A DNA stretch of 64,000 bases from Streptomyces caatingaensis (GTDB taxonomy: Bacteria > Actinomycetota > Actinomycetes > Streptomycetales > Streptomycetaceae): contig NZ_LFXA01000017.1 in the NCBI RefSeq assembly GCF_001187435.1, forward strand, positions 248,001-312,000. Reading direction: 5' to 3'. How positions within the stretch are numbered: the first letter of the stretch is position 1; every line of letters begins with the position of its first letter. Shown here one piece after another: positions 1 through 9,986 of the stretch. Made by a program: the position numbers and the translations under genes. Under the pieces are notes generated by a model, which did no database searches, was not told where the DNA came from, and saw nothing but the letters and a program-made list of their open reading frames with translations.

Positions 1-3000
1 TGGTGGTCAGGCCGCGTTCGTCGTAGAACGTGTCGGTCAGCAGCCGGCCGCCGTCGGGGCCGGGTGCCTGGGTCTGGCGGGGGCGCAGGAGGCCGTCGTA
101 AAGGGTGTACGACGTCAGCTGGCCGTAGTTGTCGTTGAGCGTGCGGGTGGCGACCGCCGTCGGCTTGCCCTCGGTGATGAAGTAGGCGAACTCCAGGCTG
201 GGCGCGCCGCCCGCTGCCTTCGGCTTGTTCGGGAGCCAGACCTTGGTGCTCCGGCCGAGCGCGTCGTAGTCGAAGTCGGTTCGCCGGTCGTTGGCATCCG
301 TCTTGCTCAGCGGCTGACCGCGCAACGGATCGAGCGTGGCAGTGCTGGACCAGGCGGTCGACGGGTCCCCGGCCTTGGCCGGAGGCGCGGTCGTGGTGAC
401 GGTGTCGGGGAAGCCTGTGCCGGGGGAGTACGCGGTCGTGGTGGTGCGGCCGTCCGTCCGTTTGGTGACGGAGCGGCGCTCGCCGGACGAGCTGTCGAAG
501 ACGACGTCGGCCGTGAGGTCGGTCGCCGTCAGCTCCCGGCCGTAGCCGTCGAAGGTCTTCCCGGACTCCAGGTAGAGCGCCTGCTTTCCGTCGTCCTTCT
601 TCAGCGTGGCCACGCTGGTCGCGTCACCCTTGGAGGGAGCCGCTCCGTAGGTCCCGCCGTCGTACGCTGTGCGCACGTCAGAGATGACTGCCTTGGTCCG
701 GTCCACTGACGATGCCTTGTCGCAGGAGGCGGCGACGGTCACCACTCGCGACGGCAGGCTGAAGATGTTCGCGTCGGGGTTGTCCGCGTACGTGGTCTGG
801 GTGCATCGGTCGTCGGAATCCGTCTCCGTGTCGCCGAAGTCGTCGGTCTGCTTGGCCCGGCCCGTCTTGTCGTCGTACTCCGTTGCCGTACGGGTCTGCC
901 GCCACTTCTCACCCGCCCCGTTGTCGAGCGACGTGTAGGTGCGTGACGCATCGGAGCCGGAGAAGTTCGCCGTGATCGTGCCCCAGGACCGGTCGCGCTT
1001 GGCGGTTTCGTGGTGCCAGGGTCGGCTGAGGGACTTCGACAGGATCTTCCCGCCCGGGCCCGAGTACGTCTCGGTGCGGTACGTGAAGCCGGCCGCCGAC
1101 TCGTGGTCGGTGATCGGCCCGCCCTCCTCCTGGCTCTGGAGGACGCTGACGGACTTCTTCCCGCCGTCGGAGTCCTTCCTGTCTCCGTCCATGCCGCGCA
1201 GGAAGTAGGTGTCCTCCTGGGACTTCATCGCGCCTGCGCCCTGGCCGCCCTTCTGGACGCGTACGTGTCCGTACCCGCGCCACTGGGACCAGGTCTTGAA
1301 CTTCTCCTTCGTCAACCCGTCGTCATCGTCGAAGTGCCAGGCGGCATCGTCGAGATAGTCGTAGCGTGTGACCTGGTCAGGGGCTCCACCCGTGCGGTCG
1401 GTCGCCGCGACGGCCTCGACCACGTACTTGTTGAACCACTGCTTGGTGGGGTCGTCACTACTGCTGCCGCCGATGAACTGGGGGAAGCAGCGCGTGGTGT
1501 TGGACTCGGGAGTGGGGAGCTTCGCCCAGTCGCACACCGGCTGGGAGTAGACGACGTCCGTCTGCCCGCCCGTCTCATCCGAGATCGTGGAGAGGCGCTC
1601 CTTGATGAACGGTGCCTTCCCGTCCCCGGTCTTGTCCAGGCGGTTGGGCCGCTGGGTGTAGGCGAAGGTCGTCTTCGGCAGAGTGATGGCGGGGCTGGCG
1701 GACTGGCCGGTGTGCTGGATGGAGTCCAGCAGGAGCTGGTAGTCGATGTCCGCCGTGCCCCAACGGTGGCTCAGCTTCCAGGAGTCGACGGGCGCGTACT
1801 TGCCGTCACTCTTCAGGACACTGGTGGAGACGTCGGTCAGCCGCTTCCGCGTCCAGAACGAGGGCGAGAAGCGGCCCTTGTCGCACTCGGTGCCCGCCTT
1901 GCAGTTCAGGTCCCACGGAGTGTCGTACCAGTACGCCTTCTTGTCGTCGATCGTGTTCTCCGCGCAGGTCACCTTGTCCTTGTCTTGCGGGAGACACCGC
2001 TCGGCGTTGGAGAAATCGACCTTCGCTAGCGGCTTGGCGTACAGGTCGGCGGACTTCAGCCCGTACTCGATGCGCTTGAGGTAACCCCCGCGCACATACG
2101 GGGTGTCGGCCTTCTTCTCCAGGTCCCGGCCGTAGGAGTTGGTCTCCTTGCCGTAGTAGTAGCCGACCGCGTTGCCGTGCCGGTCGACGGCGTAGTCGAG
2201 GTTCCAGCGCCATGCCTGCTGGCACCACGAATCCTTGAAACCGCTCTTGTGGCAGGGCTCGCCCGAGTTGTTCCCGTAGACGGGTACGGTCCAGGTGGAG
2301 TCGGTGGTGTCCTTGCCCTTCGCCCAGCCGTTGAGTTTGTGGTAGCCGAAGTAGTAGCGGGTGCCGCCCGGAGTGGTCAGCCGCCAGTACTCGTTGTCGT
2401 TGTCACCGTTGTCGTGCTCGCTGCCGGAGAGCCTGGCGATTCTGGTGCCGTCGTCGTTCCGTAGCCTGTATTCGTTGCCGCCGGCCGGGACGAGCTCGCC
2501 GGCCTTGCCGTTGAAGGAGATGAAGGCGTTGTCGTAGGCCCAGCAGAGATCGCCGGGCTTATTGCCGTCGTCGTGCTTCTCCCCGTCGTCGTAACAGGGC
2601 TTGTAGCGGCGCTCGATGAACCCGGGCCACATGTCGAAGCCGTCGCCCACCCAGGACGACTGGTTGTTGGTGTTTCCGGTACGTCCGTCGATGGCGGACG
2701 AGGAGTAGGTGAGCCCGATGTTGGGCTTCAGGCTGCCGGGCACGTCCGGCACCGGAATGTTGTAGGACCAGCTGAAGGCACCGCTGCTCAGGTCGGTTTT
2801 CCAGGTCGCCGAGGCGGACAGGGGGGTGGCCTTGTAGTCACCCTTCTCGCCCGAGGCCGCCGGGGCCGCGGCCAAAACGGTGGCGCTCCCGGCTCGGAGA
2901 CCGATCCGATCGGCGGTCAGTATCTGCTTTTCGGTGTCGTTCTTCGTGGCGAGAGGCTTGGTGGTCCTGCACGCGGCCTTGTCCGGGGAGGTGATCGCGC

Positions 3001-3526
3001 AGGATGGAAGCTCCACGAGCCGCAAACGCGACGCGTATCCGCCGCCATAAGCCTGTGCGTAACTGGAGTAGTCGACACGCACGCCCGTGGTCGTGGGCGC
3101 TGCGGTCCTGGCGCTGCTCTTCCCGGATTCCGCAGTGATGACGAACAGGGGTCCGTCGATTTTGGCCCTGCGGCTCGCTTCCGGCTCCAGGACCCGGACC
3201 CCGGCCTTGGCGGGAGAGGCGCTCTGCTTGACCGCCTGCCGACCGGCCACGGCTGTCAGTTCGGCCACGGCTTTCCCGCTCCCGCTCCAGGTGGCCCTGG
3301 GAGCCTGCCGAGGTGTCGTGGGAGCTGGATCGACCTTGCGCGGCTTGCTGCCGACTTCCTTGCCCGCTACGGGCGTTCCCGGCGATGGTGCTCCGGGAAG
3401 ACTGCTGCCCGCGACCGCCGCCGAAGCGGCCACACCTTGCAGCAGAGACCCCACCAAGACGGTGGACACACCCAGTGCCACGCGTCTGTGCCATGGGGTA
3501 ATACGTATTCCGGCCTTGCCTTTCAT
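1..3526 (-). CDS. Secreted RHS/YD-repeat protein, C-terminus beyond window
   Basis: The frame is open from an ATG at 3526 to the window edge, giving about 1175 residues of a longer protein. It starts with a basic stretch and a hydrophobic segment (VALGVSTVLVGSLLQG) followed by AxA sites, so it is probably exported. Residues about 240-300 hold the SpvB/WapA-type motif PDVPGSLKPNIGLTYSSSAI and then GFDMWPGFIERRYKP. RHS/YD-like repeats follow, such as YDYLDDAAW, FDYDALGR, DTFYDERGL and TFDGYGREL. GAGGG lies about 10 bases before the start. In this family the variable C-terminal domain, often a toxin, lies past the RHS core, and here it is outside the window. The upstream gene on the same strand encodes a large secreted LamG protein, a common partner of such RHS proteins in Streptomyces. 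The product may act at the cell surface or in contact competition, but this cannot be decided here. Confidence 0.85.
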   Translation of the reverse strand, partial: MKGKAGIRITPWHRRVALGVSTVLVGSLLQGVAASAAVAGSSLPGAPSPGTPVAGKEVGSKPRKVDPAPTTPRQAPRATWSGSGKAVAELTAVAGRQAVKQSASPAKAGVRVLEPEASRRAKIDGPLFVITAESGKSSARTAAPTTTGVRVDYSSYAQAYGGGYASRLRLVELPSCAITSPDKAACRTTKPLATKNDTEKQILTADRIGLRAGSATVLAAAPAASGEKGDYKATPLSASATWKTDLSSGAFSWSYNIPVPDVPGSLKPNIGLTYSSSAIDGRTGNTNNQSSWVGDGFDMWPGFIERRYKPCYDDGEKHDDGNKPGDLCWAYDNAFISFNGKAGELVPAGGNEYRLRNDDGTRIARLSGSEHDNGDNDNEYWRLTTPGGTRYYFGYHKLNGWAKGKDTTDSTWTVPVYGNNSGEPCHKSGFKDSWCQQAWRWNLDYAVDRHGNAVGYYYGKETNSYGRDLEKKADTPYVRGGYLKRIEYGLKSADLYAKPLAKVDFSNAERCLPQDKDKVTCAENTIDDKKAYWYDTPWDLNCKAGTECDKGRFSPSFWTRKRLTDVSTSVLKSDGKYAPVDSWKLSHRWGTADIDYQLLLDSIQHTGQSASPAITLPKTTFAYTQRPNRLDKTGDGKAPFIKERLSTISDETGGQTDVVYSQPVCDWAKLPTPESNTTRCFPQFIGGSSSDDPTKQWFNKYVVEAVAATDRTGGAPDQVTRYDYLDDAAWHFDDDDGLTKEKFKTWSQWRGYGHVRVQKGGQGAGAMKSQEDTYFLRGMDGDRKDSDGGKKSVSVLQSQEEGGPITDHESAAGFTYRTETYSGPGGKILSKSLSRPWHHETAKRDRSWGTITANFSGSDASRTYTSLDNGAGEKWRQTRTATEYDDKTGRAKQTDDFGDTETDSDDRCTQTTYADNPDANIFSLPSRVVTVAASCDKASSVDRTKAVISDVRTAYDGGTYGAAPSKGDATSVATLKKDDGKQALYLESGKTFDGYGRELTATDLTADVVFDSSSGERRSVTKRTDGRTTTTAYSPGTGFPDTVTTTAPPAKAGDPSTAWSSTATLDPLRGQPLSKTDANDRRTDFDYDALGRSTKVWLPNKPKAAGGAPSLEFAYFITEGKPTAVATRTLNDNYGQLTSYTLYDGLLRPRQTQAPGPDGGRLLTDTFYDERGLTT

Positions 3527-3662
3527 CTCTCGTCATCCCTCGCTGAGGCAGCGCGAACACACCGTTCGCGCTGCGAGTGCTGCGGAATTGATCTGCGGAC
3601 GGCATTGCAATGAACAAAGGGGTGAGGAGCCCGGCCGTCGCGGACTCCCCACCCATGGCGTG

Positions 3663-6600
3663 TCAGTCGTTGGGAACCTGAGTGGGAACATCGTGCTTAC
3701 TGGCAGCGAGCTTCTTGACCTGGGCGTCGCTCAGCGCTCCCTGGAAGGCCCAGACATCGTCGACCTGGCCCGACCAGAACTCCGTGGCGGATCCCTTCAT
3801 CATCGCCCGCCCCACGTGCAGGGCCTTGGTCGCGCCGAAGGATGTGGCATTGCCCGACCGGGAGGACCGGTCGGCGCACTTCGCACTGTCGGCGTCCGCA
3901 GGGCACGAGAACTCCTCCAGCACTCCGTTCACATACAGCCGGAGTTCGTCCGAGAAGCCGTCGTACACCAGGGCCAGGTGATTCCAATCCCCCGCATCCT
4001 GATACGCCCTGTGGTCCACCGTCGTGATCATGACGTCCTTCTCCGCGTCCTTCCCGGGGAGCGTCACCTGCCACCGCCCGTGACCATCACCGGTGCCCTT
4101 ATCGCCCGGGAGGTAACGGACCGCGAAAGCGTTCTGCGACTTGCCTTCCGCACTCATCACGGTCATGGCACGACCGGGCTTGTCCGCCACGCGCTGCGCC
4201 CACGCGGTCATCGTGAAGCTGCCGCTGGTGTCGACAGGGACGCCATTGGTGAAGGCTGTGGAGTTCGTGCCGTTGAGCTTGAGGCTTCCCTTGTCGACAC
4301 GCCCCGCGCCGATGGCGGCATCCCCGGTGAGCGTCATGTCGTGCCGCGACGCACGCTTGTCCGGAAGGGCATCCGGCGAGACCACCGGGCTTCCCGATGC
4401 CGCCTCGAACTTCCAGCGGCCCTTGACGAGGGGACGCTGTTTGACGAGCTGCCGAACCTCGTGCAGCGACACCGGGCGGTCATAGACGCGGAGTTCGTCG
4501 ATCTCACCGGGGAAGAAGTTGTCCTGCTTCCCCGAGTACGCACCGGCGCCGATCTGCAGTTGCCTGTCGGCGTACCAGGAGGCGGCCAGCGGCTCCGACC
4601 CGGCTTCAACTCCGTTGACGTAAAGGGTCAGAGTCCCCGCGACGATGTCGCGGACACCGGCGAGATGCGTCCACTCACCGCCCTGCGGTGCCGCCCCCGC
4701 GTTCTGAACCACCTTGTTCGACGCGGCATCGGGAGTGTCCTGCGTATGCTGGTTCAGCACCCACCGGTCGTAGGAGGGCGAGTAGTAGAGCTCGACACCG
4801 CTCGCATGGGTTCCGGCCTGGGTGACGACCACCGCCGTATGCGTCGGCTTGTCCTTCGGCAGCCGCACCCAGGCGGAGACTGCGAACGCACCCATGGTGT
4901 TGAAGTGGGGTGCGTCCACGGTGGCGTAGTCGTGCGCTCCGTCCAGGGAGAGCGCCTTGCCGTCGACGCCGTCGGCCCCCGGCTGCGGGCTGCCGTGGAA
5001 GACCGCCGGCATGACGTCCGCGCGGCCGGTCACCTCCTTGGCACCGGCGGCCTCGTCCAAGGGGAACATTGCGCGCGCCGGGCGTCCCGGACCGCGGATG
5101 TGCTCCTTGGCGTAGAGCCGGGACACCTCGTTCGCCGAAGCCGGCTTGTTGAAGATCTCCAGCTCGTCGATCTGCCCGGGGAAGAAGGCGTTCGGCTTGC
5201 CGTTGGACGACGATGCGCCGATCAGCAGACCGCGGCGCGCGTCCCAGGGCGTCTTGTAGGAAACCGCGGCCTCCTGCTGGCCGTTGACGAAGAGCCGTAG
5301 CTCGTCGTCACCGCTGTCGTAGACACCGACCAGGTGCGTCCACTCCCCGGGCTTCACTCCGCCGGGCTTCTTCTGCATGACCCTGACGGGCAGCGCGCCG
5401 TCGGTGTCCGACGCGAACTGGCTGAAGGCCCACCGGTCGTAGTCCTTGGAGTAGTACAACGAGAATCCGGGGGAGTGATTGCCCGGCTGGGTGGCGATGG
5501 CCGCCGGCTCCGACGGCATCTTCGACAGCTTCGCCCAGGCGGAGACCGTGAAGCCACCGGACGTGTCCACGATGGGAACGTCGGTCTCGGCGAACGCGTC
5601 CGTGCCGTTCAGCGACAGGGACTTGCCCATGACACCGTCGGCTCCCGTGACGGCGCCGCCGTGCAACTCCGCGGCCCGCGCCGGGGCGCTGCCCTCGGCC
5701 TGCTTCGCGTCCGGGCCGTCGTCCATCGCCCACGTAGCCCGTTCCGGCTGGCCGGCGCGCACCTTGTAGCGGTAGGTGTAGGGCTCGCTCATATTGCCCA
5801 CGGCGTCGAGGGCTTGGACGGTGATGAAGTTCAGGCCGGAGTCACCGGGAAGTGCCTTGATCGTGCGCGCGGCTCCTTCCGTGGTGCCGAGCGTGTTCTT
5901 CGGAGTCGCGTCCCCGTTGATGCCGTAGATGTACTTGGTGATCTCCTTGCCGGCCGGACCGACCGTGAAGGAGCCGTACCGGCCCACCCCGTCGTACCAG
6001 GGATCGTCGTCGTCACCGGACGACCCCGGCTTCGACTCGGGATAGTCGGCGGACGCCATCTTCGGCGCGGGCAGAACCTTGGGGTCGCGGACGAAGTAAC
6101 AGCCGCTCGGTGAGCCGGCGTACGACCAGGGGGAGTATCCGCGCCGGTCGTAGGAGCGCACGTACCAGTTCACCGGGGTGTTGACGGTGATGTTGGACGG
6201 GAGCGAGACCGCGAAGTCGGAACCGGACTTCTTGAACGAAGTCAGTCCCGGCTTCCAGCGCGCGATCGTTCCCTTGCCGTCACCCGCGTCCCACTCGGCC
6301 TGGAACTCGACCGCGACGTCGTCACCGTCCGGGTCGGTCACGTGGTTGGCGTAGATCTTGCCCAGGCTCCGGACGTGGACCGCCTTCTCCGGGACCCTGC
6401 ACTTGCCGCCGTACTCCATCGACAGCTGCGACATGGCGATCTGCGGCGGCGTCTGGTTGTACTGAACGCGCAGATAGGCCCGGTCGGCGAAGCGCTTCCA
6501 GGCGTACGTGTCGCTCTCGTCCGACGCACGCAGACCGAAGGTCACCGAGGACCAGGACTTGGCAGCGGCCTCCTTGACCGTGTCGAGAACCTTGAACTCC

Positions 6601-7973
6601 GCGTCTCCGGCGGCGCAGCCCTCGAAGCCATAGGCGAAGTCGTACTCCGCCAGCTTTTTGATCCAGAAGTCGGACGAGTCCTGGGAGTTCCAGGTGGTCG
6701 AGGAGTCGATGCCCTTGGTCCGCCAGAGTTGTACGCCCTTCTTGGTACATGAGGCGGCCCAAGTCTCGGGTACGACGAACTCCGCCGAGAGGATCGTCTT
6801 GCCCGCGAACCTGGACGTCGGGATCTCGTAGAAGAGGCGCTTGGTGTCCCCCGGGTTGCAGTGGTACCAGTCGCAGTAGCCCATGCCGGCGTCCTTGTTG
6901 CCGTTGAACTTCCACTGCGGTGCGTTCGCCCAGTACTTGGAGGCCATGGTCCACGCGGCCGAGCGAGGTGAGTACCACTGGGGATCGATGAACACCGGGT
7001 AGACGGTGTCGGGCCCGGTCAGCACTTTCTTGTCCGGGGTCAGTACCAATTCCCGACCGCCGTCGGGTACATCCACGCCCACGCGGGCCAGTTGGCCGGA
7101 CTCGCCGGGGCCCGGGTCCTGCCGACCGTTCCCGCCGGCGGGTACAGCCTTCCGGAGGGACGGCTTGCGCAGTGCTGTTCCTGGCTGGTTCGAGGAGACG
7201 GCACCGGGACTGGAGTCCCACATCATCGGGGTCGGCGCCTCGAAGACTGTTCCTCCTGCTCCCTGGTCGACTGCCGTGAGGCCACCTTGCGGGGTCTCCT
7301 GGACTGCCACGCCCTCACCCGCCATCTTCAGGCGGAGCTGCGAGAGTTCCGGATTCGCGGCGGCCTTCGCCGACTTCACCACCAGCAGCTGGGTGAAGCC
7401 GTCCACCTGGGCGGTGAGCCGGAGATCGACGTCCGGCAGGACGTCGGGGTAGGTGGCCGTGTCTCCCTCGAGCCGTGGAGCCGGAAGCTTGGAGGGCCAT
7501 TCGAGAGCCAGCTTGCGGCCGGCCTTGTCGAGCTTGACCAAAGAAGTGTCGCCACCTCCGGAGAACGAGACTCCGACGGTGGCGAAATGTGGCGAGACCG
7601 AACCCTCGGCCGTTCTTTCCAACGCGACGTCGACGGGCCGCCATTCACCATCGACGTGGGCACGCACCGGGCGCAGATACTCCCGCGTCTCCAGCGTGCC
7701 GTCGGGCTTGGCGACCACGTCCCAGCTCTCCCCGCGCTGGGAGGCCACCTCGATGTCCTTGCCCGATCGCTTCGCCTGCGCGAGCGCCTCGGCTTCCGAG
7801 TTCGCGGTCCCGATGTCGCCCGGCTCTCCGGGCATCGCAGCGGTGTGCCCCGATGGCGTCGCTACGGCCGCAGTCGCAGGTGTGGCGCCCGATAGCGTGC
7901 CGGTGATCAGCGCCAGACCGAGCCCGCAGGCGACCGCCGCGCCGGAGGCACGCGTCTGTGCACGACGAAACAT
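3663..7973 (-). CDS. Secreted LamG-like (concanavalin-fold) repeat protein
   Basis: This 1436-residue protein has an N-terminal signal peptide (MFRRAQTRASGAAVACGLGL, then ATPATAA). A DNRLRE-like region (about 330-510) has alternating aromatic strands ending in FADRAYLRVQYNQ. A Fn3-like linker follows, then three LamG/jellyroll units at about 795-985, 1000-1190 and 1200-1420. Each unit repeats a phrase like VSAWAKL or MTAWAQ, then WTHLVGVYD and LFVNGQ, and ends near FPGQIDELEIF, FPGEIDELRVYD or WSGQVDDVWAF. I prefer the ATG at 7973, which has purine-rich GGGGAGGGA upstream, over an in-frame TTG 18 bases earlier. The gene lies 136 bases upstream of the RHS gene on the same strand and is probably co-transcribed. 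The LamG units are likely to bind glycans or protein surfaces. No catalytic motif is visible. Confidence 0.85.
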   Translation of the reverse strand: MFRRAQTRASGAAVACGLGLALITGTLSGATPATAAVATPSGHTAAMPGEPGDIGTANSEAEALAQAKRSGKDIEVASQRGESWDVVAKPDGTLETREYLRPVRAHVDGEWRPVDVALERTAEGSVSPHFATVGVSFSGGGDTSLVKLDKAGRKLALEWPSKLPAPRLEGDTATYPDVLPDVDLRLTAQVDGFTQLLVVKSAKAAANPELSQLRLKMAGEGVAVQETPQGGLTAVDQGAGGTVFEAPTPMMWDSSPGAVSSNQPGTALRKPSLRKAVPAGGNGRQDPGPGESGQLARVGVDVPDGGRELVLTPDKKVLTGPDTVYPVFIDPQWYSPRSAAWTMASKYWANAPQWKFNGNKDAGMGYCDWYHCNPGDTKRLFYEIPTSRFAGKTILSAEFVVPETWAASCTKKGVQLWRTKGIDSSTTWNSQDSSDFWIKKLAEYDFAYGFEGCAAGDAEFKVLDTVKEAAAKSWSSVTFGLRASDESDTYAWKRFADRAYLRVQYNQTPPQIAMSQLSMEYGGKCRVPEKAVHVRSLGKIYANHVTDPDGDDVAVEFQAEWDAGDGKGTIARWKPGLTSFKKSGSDFAVSLPSNITVNTPVNWYVRSYDRRGYSPWSYAGSPSGCYFVRDPKVLPAPKMASADYPESKPGSSGDDDDPWYDGVGRYGSFTVGPAGKEITKYIYGINGDATPKNTLGTTEGAARTIKALPGDSGLNFITVQALDAVGNMSEPYTYRYKVRAGQPERATWAMDDGPDAKQAEGSAPARAAELHGGAVTGADGVMGKSLSLNGTDAFAETDVPIVDTSGGFTVSAWAKLSKMPSEPAAIATQPGNHSPGFSLYYSKDYDRWAFSQFASDTDGALPVRVMQKKPGGVKPGEWTHLVGVYDSGDDELRLFVNGQQEAAVSYKTPWDARRGLLIGASSSNGKPNAFFPGQIDELEIFNKPASANEVSRLYAKEHIRGPGRPARAMFPLDEAAGAKEVTGRADVMPAVFHGSPQPGADGVDGKALSLDGAHDYATVDAPHFNTMGAFAVSAWVRLPKDKPTHTAVVVTQAGTHASGVELYYSPSYDRWVLNQHTQDTPDAASNKVVQNAGAAPQGGEWTHLAGVRDIVAGTLTLYVNGVEAGSEPLAASWYADRQLQIGAGAYSGKQDNFFPGEIDELRVYDRPVSLHEVRQLVKQRPLVKGRWKFEAASGSPVVSPDALPDKRASRHDMTLTGDAAIGAGRVDKGSLKLNGTNSTAFTNGVPVDTSGSFTMTAWAQRVADKPGRAMTVMSAEGKSQNAFAVRYLPGDKGTGDGHGRWQVTLPGKDAEKDVMITTVDHRAYQDAGDWNHLALVYDGFSDELRLYVNGVLEEFSCPADADSAKCADRSSRSGNATSFGATKALHVGRAMMKGSATEFWSGQVDDVWAFQGALSDAQVKKLAASKHDVPTQVPND

Positions 7974-8201
7974 CCCCCCATCCCTCCCCAAAGCTTGTAC
8001 ACGTCAAGCAACGGCAAGTGACGGTAGAGGTACATGGCGCGTTTGGTCCACACCTGAGATGACTCCGTATTTACGGCTGATGCGGGCTGTTCGCGACAAT
8101 CTCCAATGTGTCAAGTCTCACAGGAATTGACGTGGATCAGTCCATTCCGGAAAGCCCCGTGGCCGCGCCAACCGCCCGCGCGACGGGTATAAGAGATCCC
8201 C

Positions 8202-8687
8202 ATGGAGGAGGCCGAGGAGATCACGCTCGTCATCATGGCGATCTCGCGCGTGCTGGTGGGGATGTCGGCGCGGGCGCTGGCGGGGGCGGATGAGAGTTTG
8301 ACGTTGACGCAGTTGCGGACGTTGGTGGTGCTGGAGGACTGCGGGCCGTTGAAGTTGGTGGGGCTGGCGCGGGTGTTGGGGGTGAATCCGTCGACGGCGA
8401 TGCGGATGGTGGACCGGCTGGAGGGGGCCGGGCTGGTGGAGCGGAGGGTGAATCCGGAGAACCGGCGGGAGGTCACCGTGCGGCTCAGGGAGGACGGGGA
8501 GGCGCTCGTGCGGGAGGTCATGGGGCGGCGGAGGGCCGAAGTGGAGGCGCTGGTCGCGCGGTTGACGGACGAGGAGCGGGCCGGACTCGTGCCGGGGCTG
8601 CGGGCGCTGGCCGGGGCGGCGGAGGAGATGGGGCTGGTGGGGCGGCCTGTTACGGGGGACGCGGGGGATCGGTTGCCCTTCGGGTGA
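8202..8687 (+). CDS. MarR-family transcriptional regulator
   Basis: The 161-residue protein has a MarR winged helix. A recognition-helix region (LVGLARVLGVNPSTAMRMVD) is followed by the wing RRVNPENRREVTVRLREDG and flanking dimerisation helices. No Shine-Dalgarno sequence precedes the ATG. A TATAAG-like -10 box ends about 10 bases upstream, so the transcript may be leaderless. The gene diverges from the LamG/RHS pair and converges on narI, whose stop is 17 bases beyond this stop. It may control either neighbour or itself, but nothing in the sequence shows which. Confidence 0.9.
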   Translation: MEEAEEITLVIMAISRVLVGMSARALAGADESLTLTQLRTLVVLEDCGPLKLVGLARVLGVNPSTAMRMVDRLEGAGLVERRVNPENRREVTVRLREDGEALVREVMGRRRAEVEALVARLTDEERAGLVPGLRALAGAAEEMGLVGRPVTGDAGDRLPFG

Positions 8688-8704
8688 GGACGGGCGAGTG
8701 GCCG

Positions 8705-9391
8705 TCATGTGCGGGCGCGGGAGCGGTAGATGATGTACGGGCGGACGGCGTAGCCCAGGGGGGCCGCGAAGGCGTGGACGAGGCGGCTGAACGGCCAGAG
8801 GGTGAAGAGGGCCATCGCCAGCAGGGCGTGCAGGCGGTAGACGAACGGGGCGTGGGTCATCGCCGGGACGTCCGGGTCGAGGGCGAAGAGGCTGCGGAAC
8901 CAGACCGAGACGCCCCGGCGGTAGTCGTAGGGGTGGGCCGCGGCGCCGGTCGCGGTGGCTGTCAGGCCGGCGAGGAGCACGGCCGAGAGCAGGGGGTGGA
9001 GGAGCAGGTCCGTGCGGAGCGTGGCGCGGCGGACGGAGGGGGTGGACAGGCGGCGGTGGAGGAGGAGGGCGAGGCCCGCGGCGGTGGCCAGGCCGGCGGC
9101 GCCGCCCACCAGGAGGGAGGTGAGGTGGTAGGTGTGCTCGGAGACCCTCAGCGCCTCCGTCCAGGACTCGGGGATCAGGAGGCCCGTGAGGTGGCCCGCG
9201 ATGACGAAGAGCAGGCCGTAGTGGAAGAGGGGGCCGCCGACCGACAGGAGCCGGGACTCGTGGAGTTGGGAGGAACGGGTGGTGAAGCCGAAGCGGTCGT
9301 AGCGGTAGCGCCAGGCGGAGCCGGCGAGGAAGAGGGTGAGGACGAGGTAGGGGAGGACGCCCCAGAGGGCGGTGTCCAGGGGGTGGTTCAT
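8705..9391 (-). CDS. narI: Respiratory nitrate reductase gamma subunit (cytochrome b)
   Basis: The 228-residue membrane protein has five predicted transmembrane segments. NarI anchors NarGH and carries two b-type hemes that pass electrons from menaquinol to the iron-sulfur chain. Candidate heme-ligand histidines lie in HYGLLFVIAGHLTG and in the last helices near VYRLHALLAM. The length matches E. coli NarI (about 225). It is the last gene of the narGHJI operon and starts 16 bases after narJ. Confidence 0.93.
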   Translation of the reverse strand: MNHPLDTALWGVLPYLVLTLFLAGSAWRYRYDRFGFTTRSSQLHESRLLSVGGPLFHYGLLFVIAGHLTGLLIPESWTEALRVSEHTYHLTSLLVGGAAGLATAAGLALLLHRRLSTPSVRRATLRTDLLLHPLLSAVLLAGLTATATGAAAHPYDYRRGVSVWFRSLFALDPDVPAMTHAPFVYRLHALLAMALFTLWPFSRLVHAFAAPLGYAVRPYIIYRSRART

Positions 9392-9407
9392 GGCGGTGGC
9401 GGTCTTT

Positions 9408-9986
9408 CTAGAGGCCGACGGACTCCGACGGGGGGCCGGCCTGGGCCAGGTGCCGGACGCGGGAGAGGTCGCCGGAGGTGGGGTCGGGGAGCGTGAGGAG
9501 CACGGCGCGGACCACGTCCGCGTAGGGGCTGGTGTGCTTCGTCAGGGCCGCGTGCAGCAGTTCCAGCGCCGGGCGGTGCTCGACGAGCAGGGCCCGGCCC
9601 GGCTCGGGGCAGCGGGCGGCGAACTCCAGGACGGCCGGGAGGAAGTCGGGGAGTTCGCCGCCGGCCGGCTCCCAGCCGTGGGCGCGGTAGAGGGACTTGA
9701 GGCGGACGAGGGAGGCGCCGCGGCGGCGCGTGTCGCCGTCGGTGTAGTACGTGAGGTGGAGGGTGCGGCGGCGGCTGCGGTCGAACGTCGTGACGTAGCG
9801 GGCGGCCAGGTCGAGGACGGGGACGGCGGCCGTGGCGCGGCAGAAGTCCGCGAGGAGGCGCGCCGGTTCGCCGGGGACGGCGGGGTGGAGGGCGTCCTCG
9901 ACCAGGGCGCAGCGGGCCGGCCAGTCCCGCTCCGGGTAGGACAGGAGCAGGGAGGCCGCCTGGCGGACGGTGGACGCGGCGGTCAC
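9408..9986 (-). CDS. narJ: Nitrate reductase assembly chaperone
   Basis: This 192-residue protein is a NarJ/DMSO-reductase-type chaperone, needed to insert the molybdenum cofactor into NarG but not part of the final enzyme. Typical features are LLSYPERDWPARC near the N-terminus, RYVTTFDRSRRRTLHLTYYTDGDTRRRG, where the FD.....LHL.Y...GD pattern is characteristic, and DFLPAVLEFAA. The GTG start overlaps the narH stop as GTGA, so translation is probably coupled. A much longer open frame continues upstream but only shadows narH. Confidence 0.92.
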   Translation of the reverse strand: MTAASTVRQAASLLLSYPERDWPARCALVEDALHPAVPGEPARLLADFCRATAAVPVLDLAARYVTTFDRSRRRTLHLTYYTDGDTRRRGASLVRLKSLYRAHGWEPAGGELPDFLPAVLEFAARCPEPGRALLVEHRPALELLHAALTKHTSPYADVVRAVLLTLPDPTSGDLSRVRHLAQAGPPSESVGL

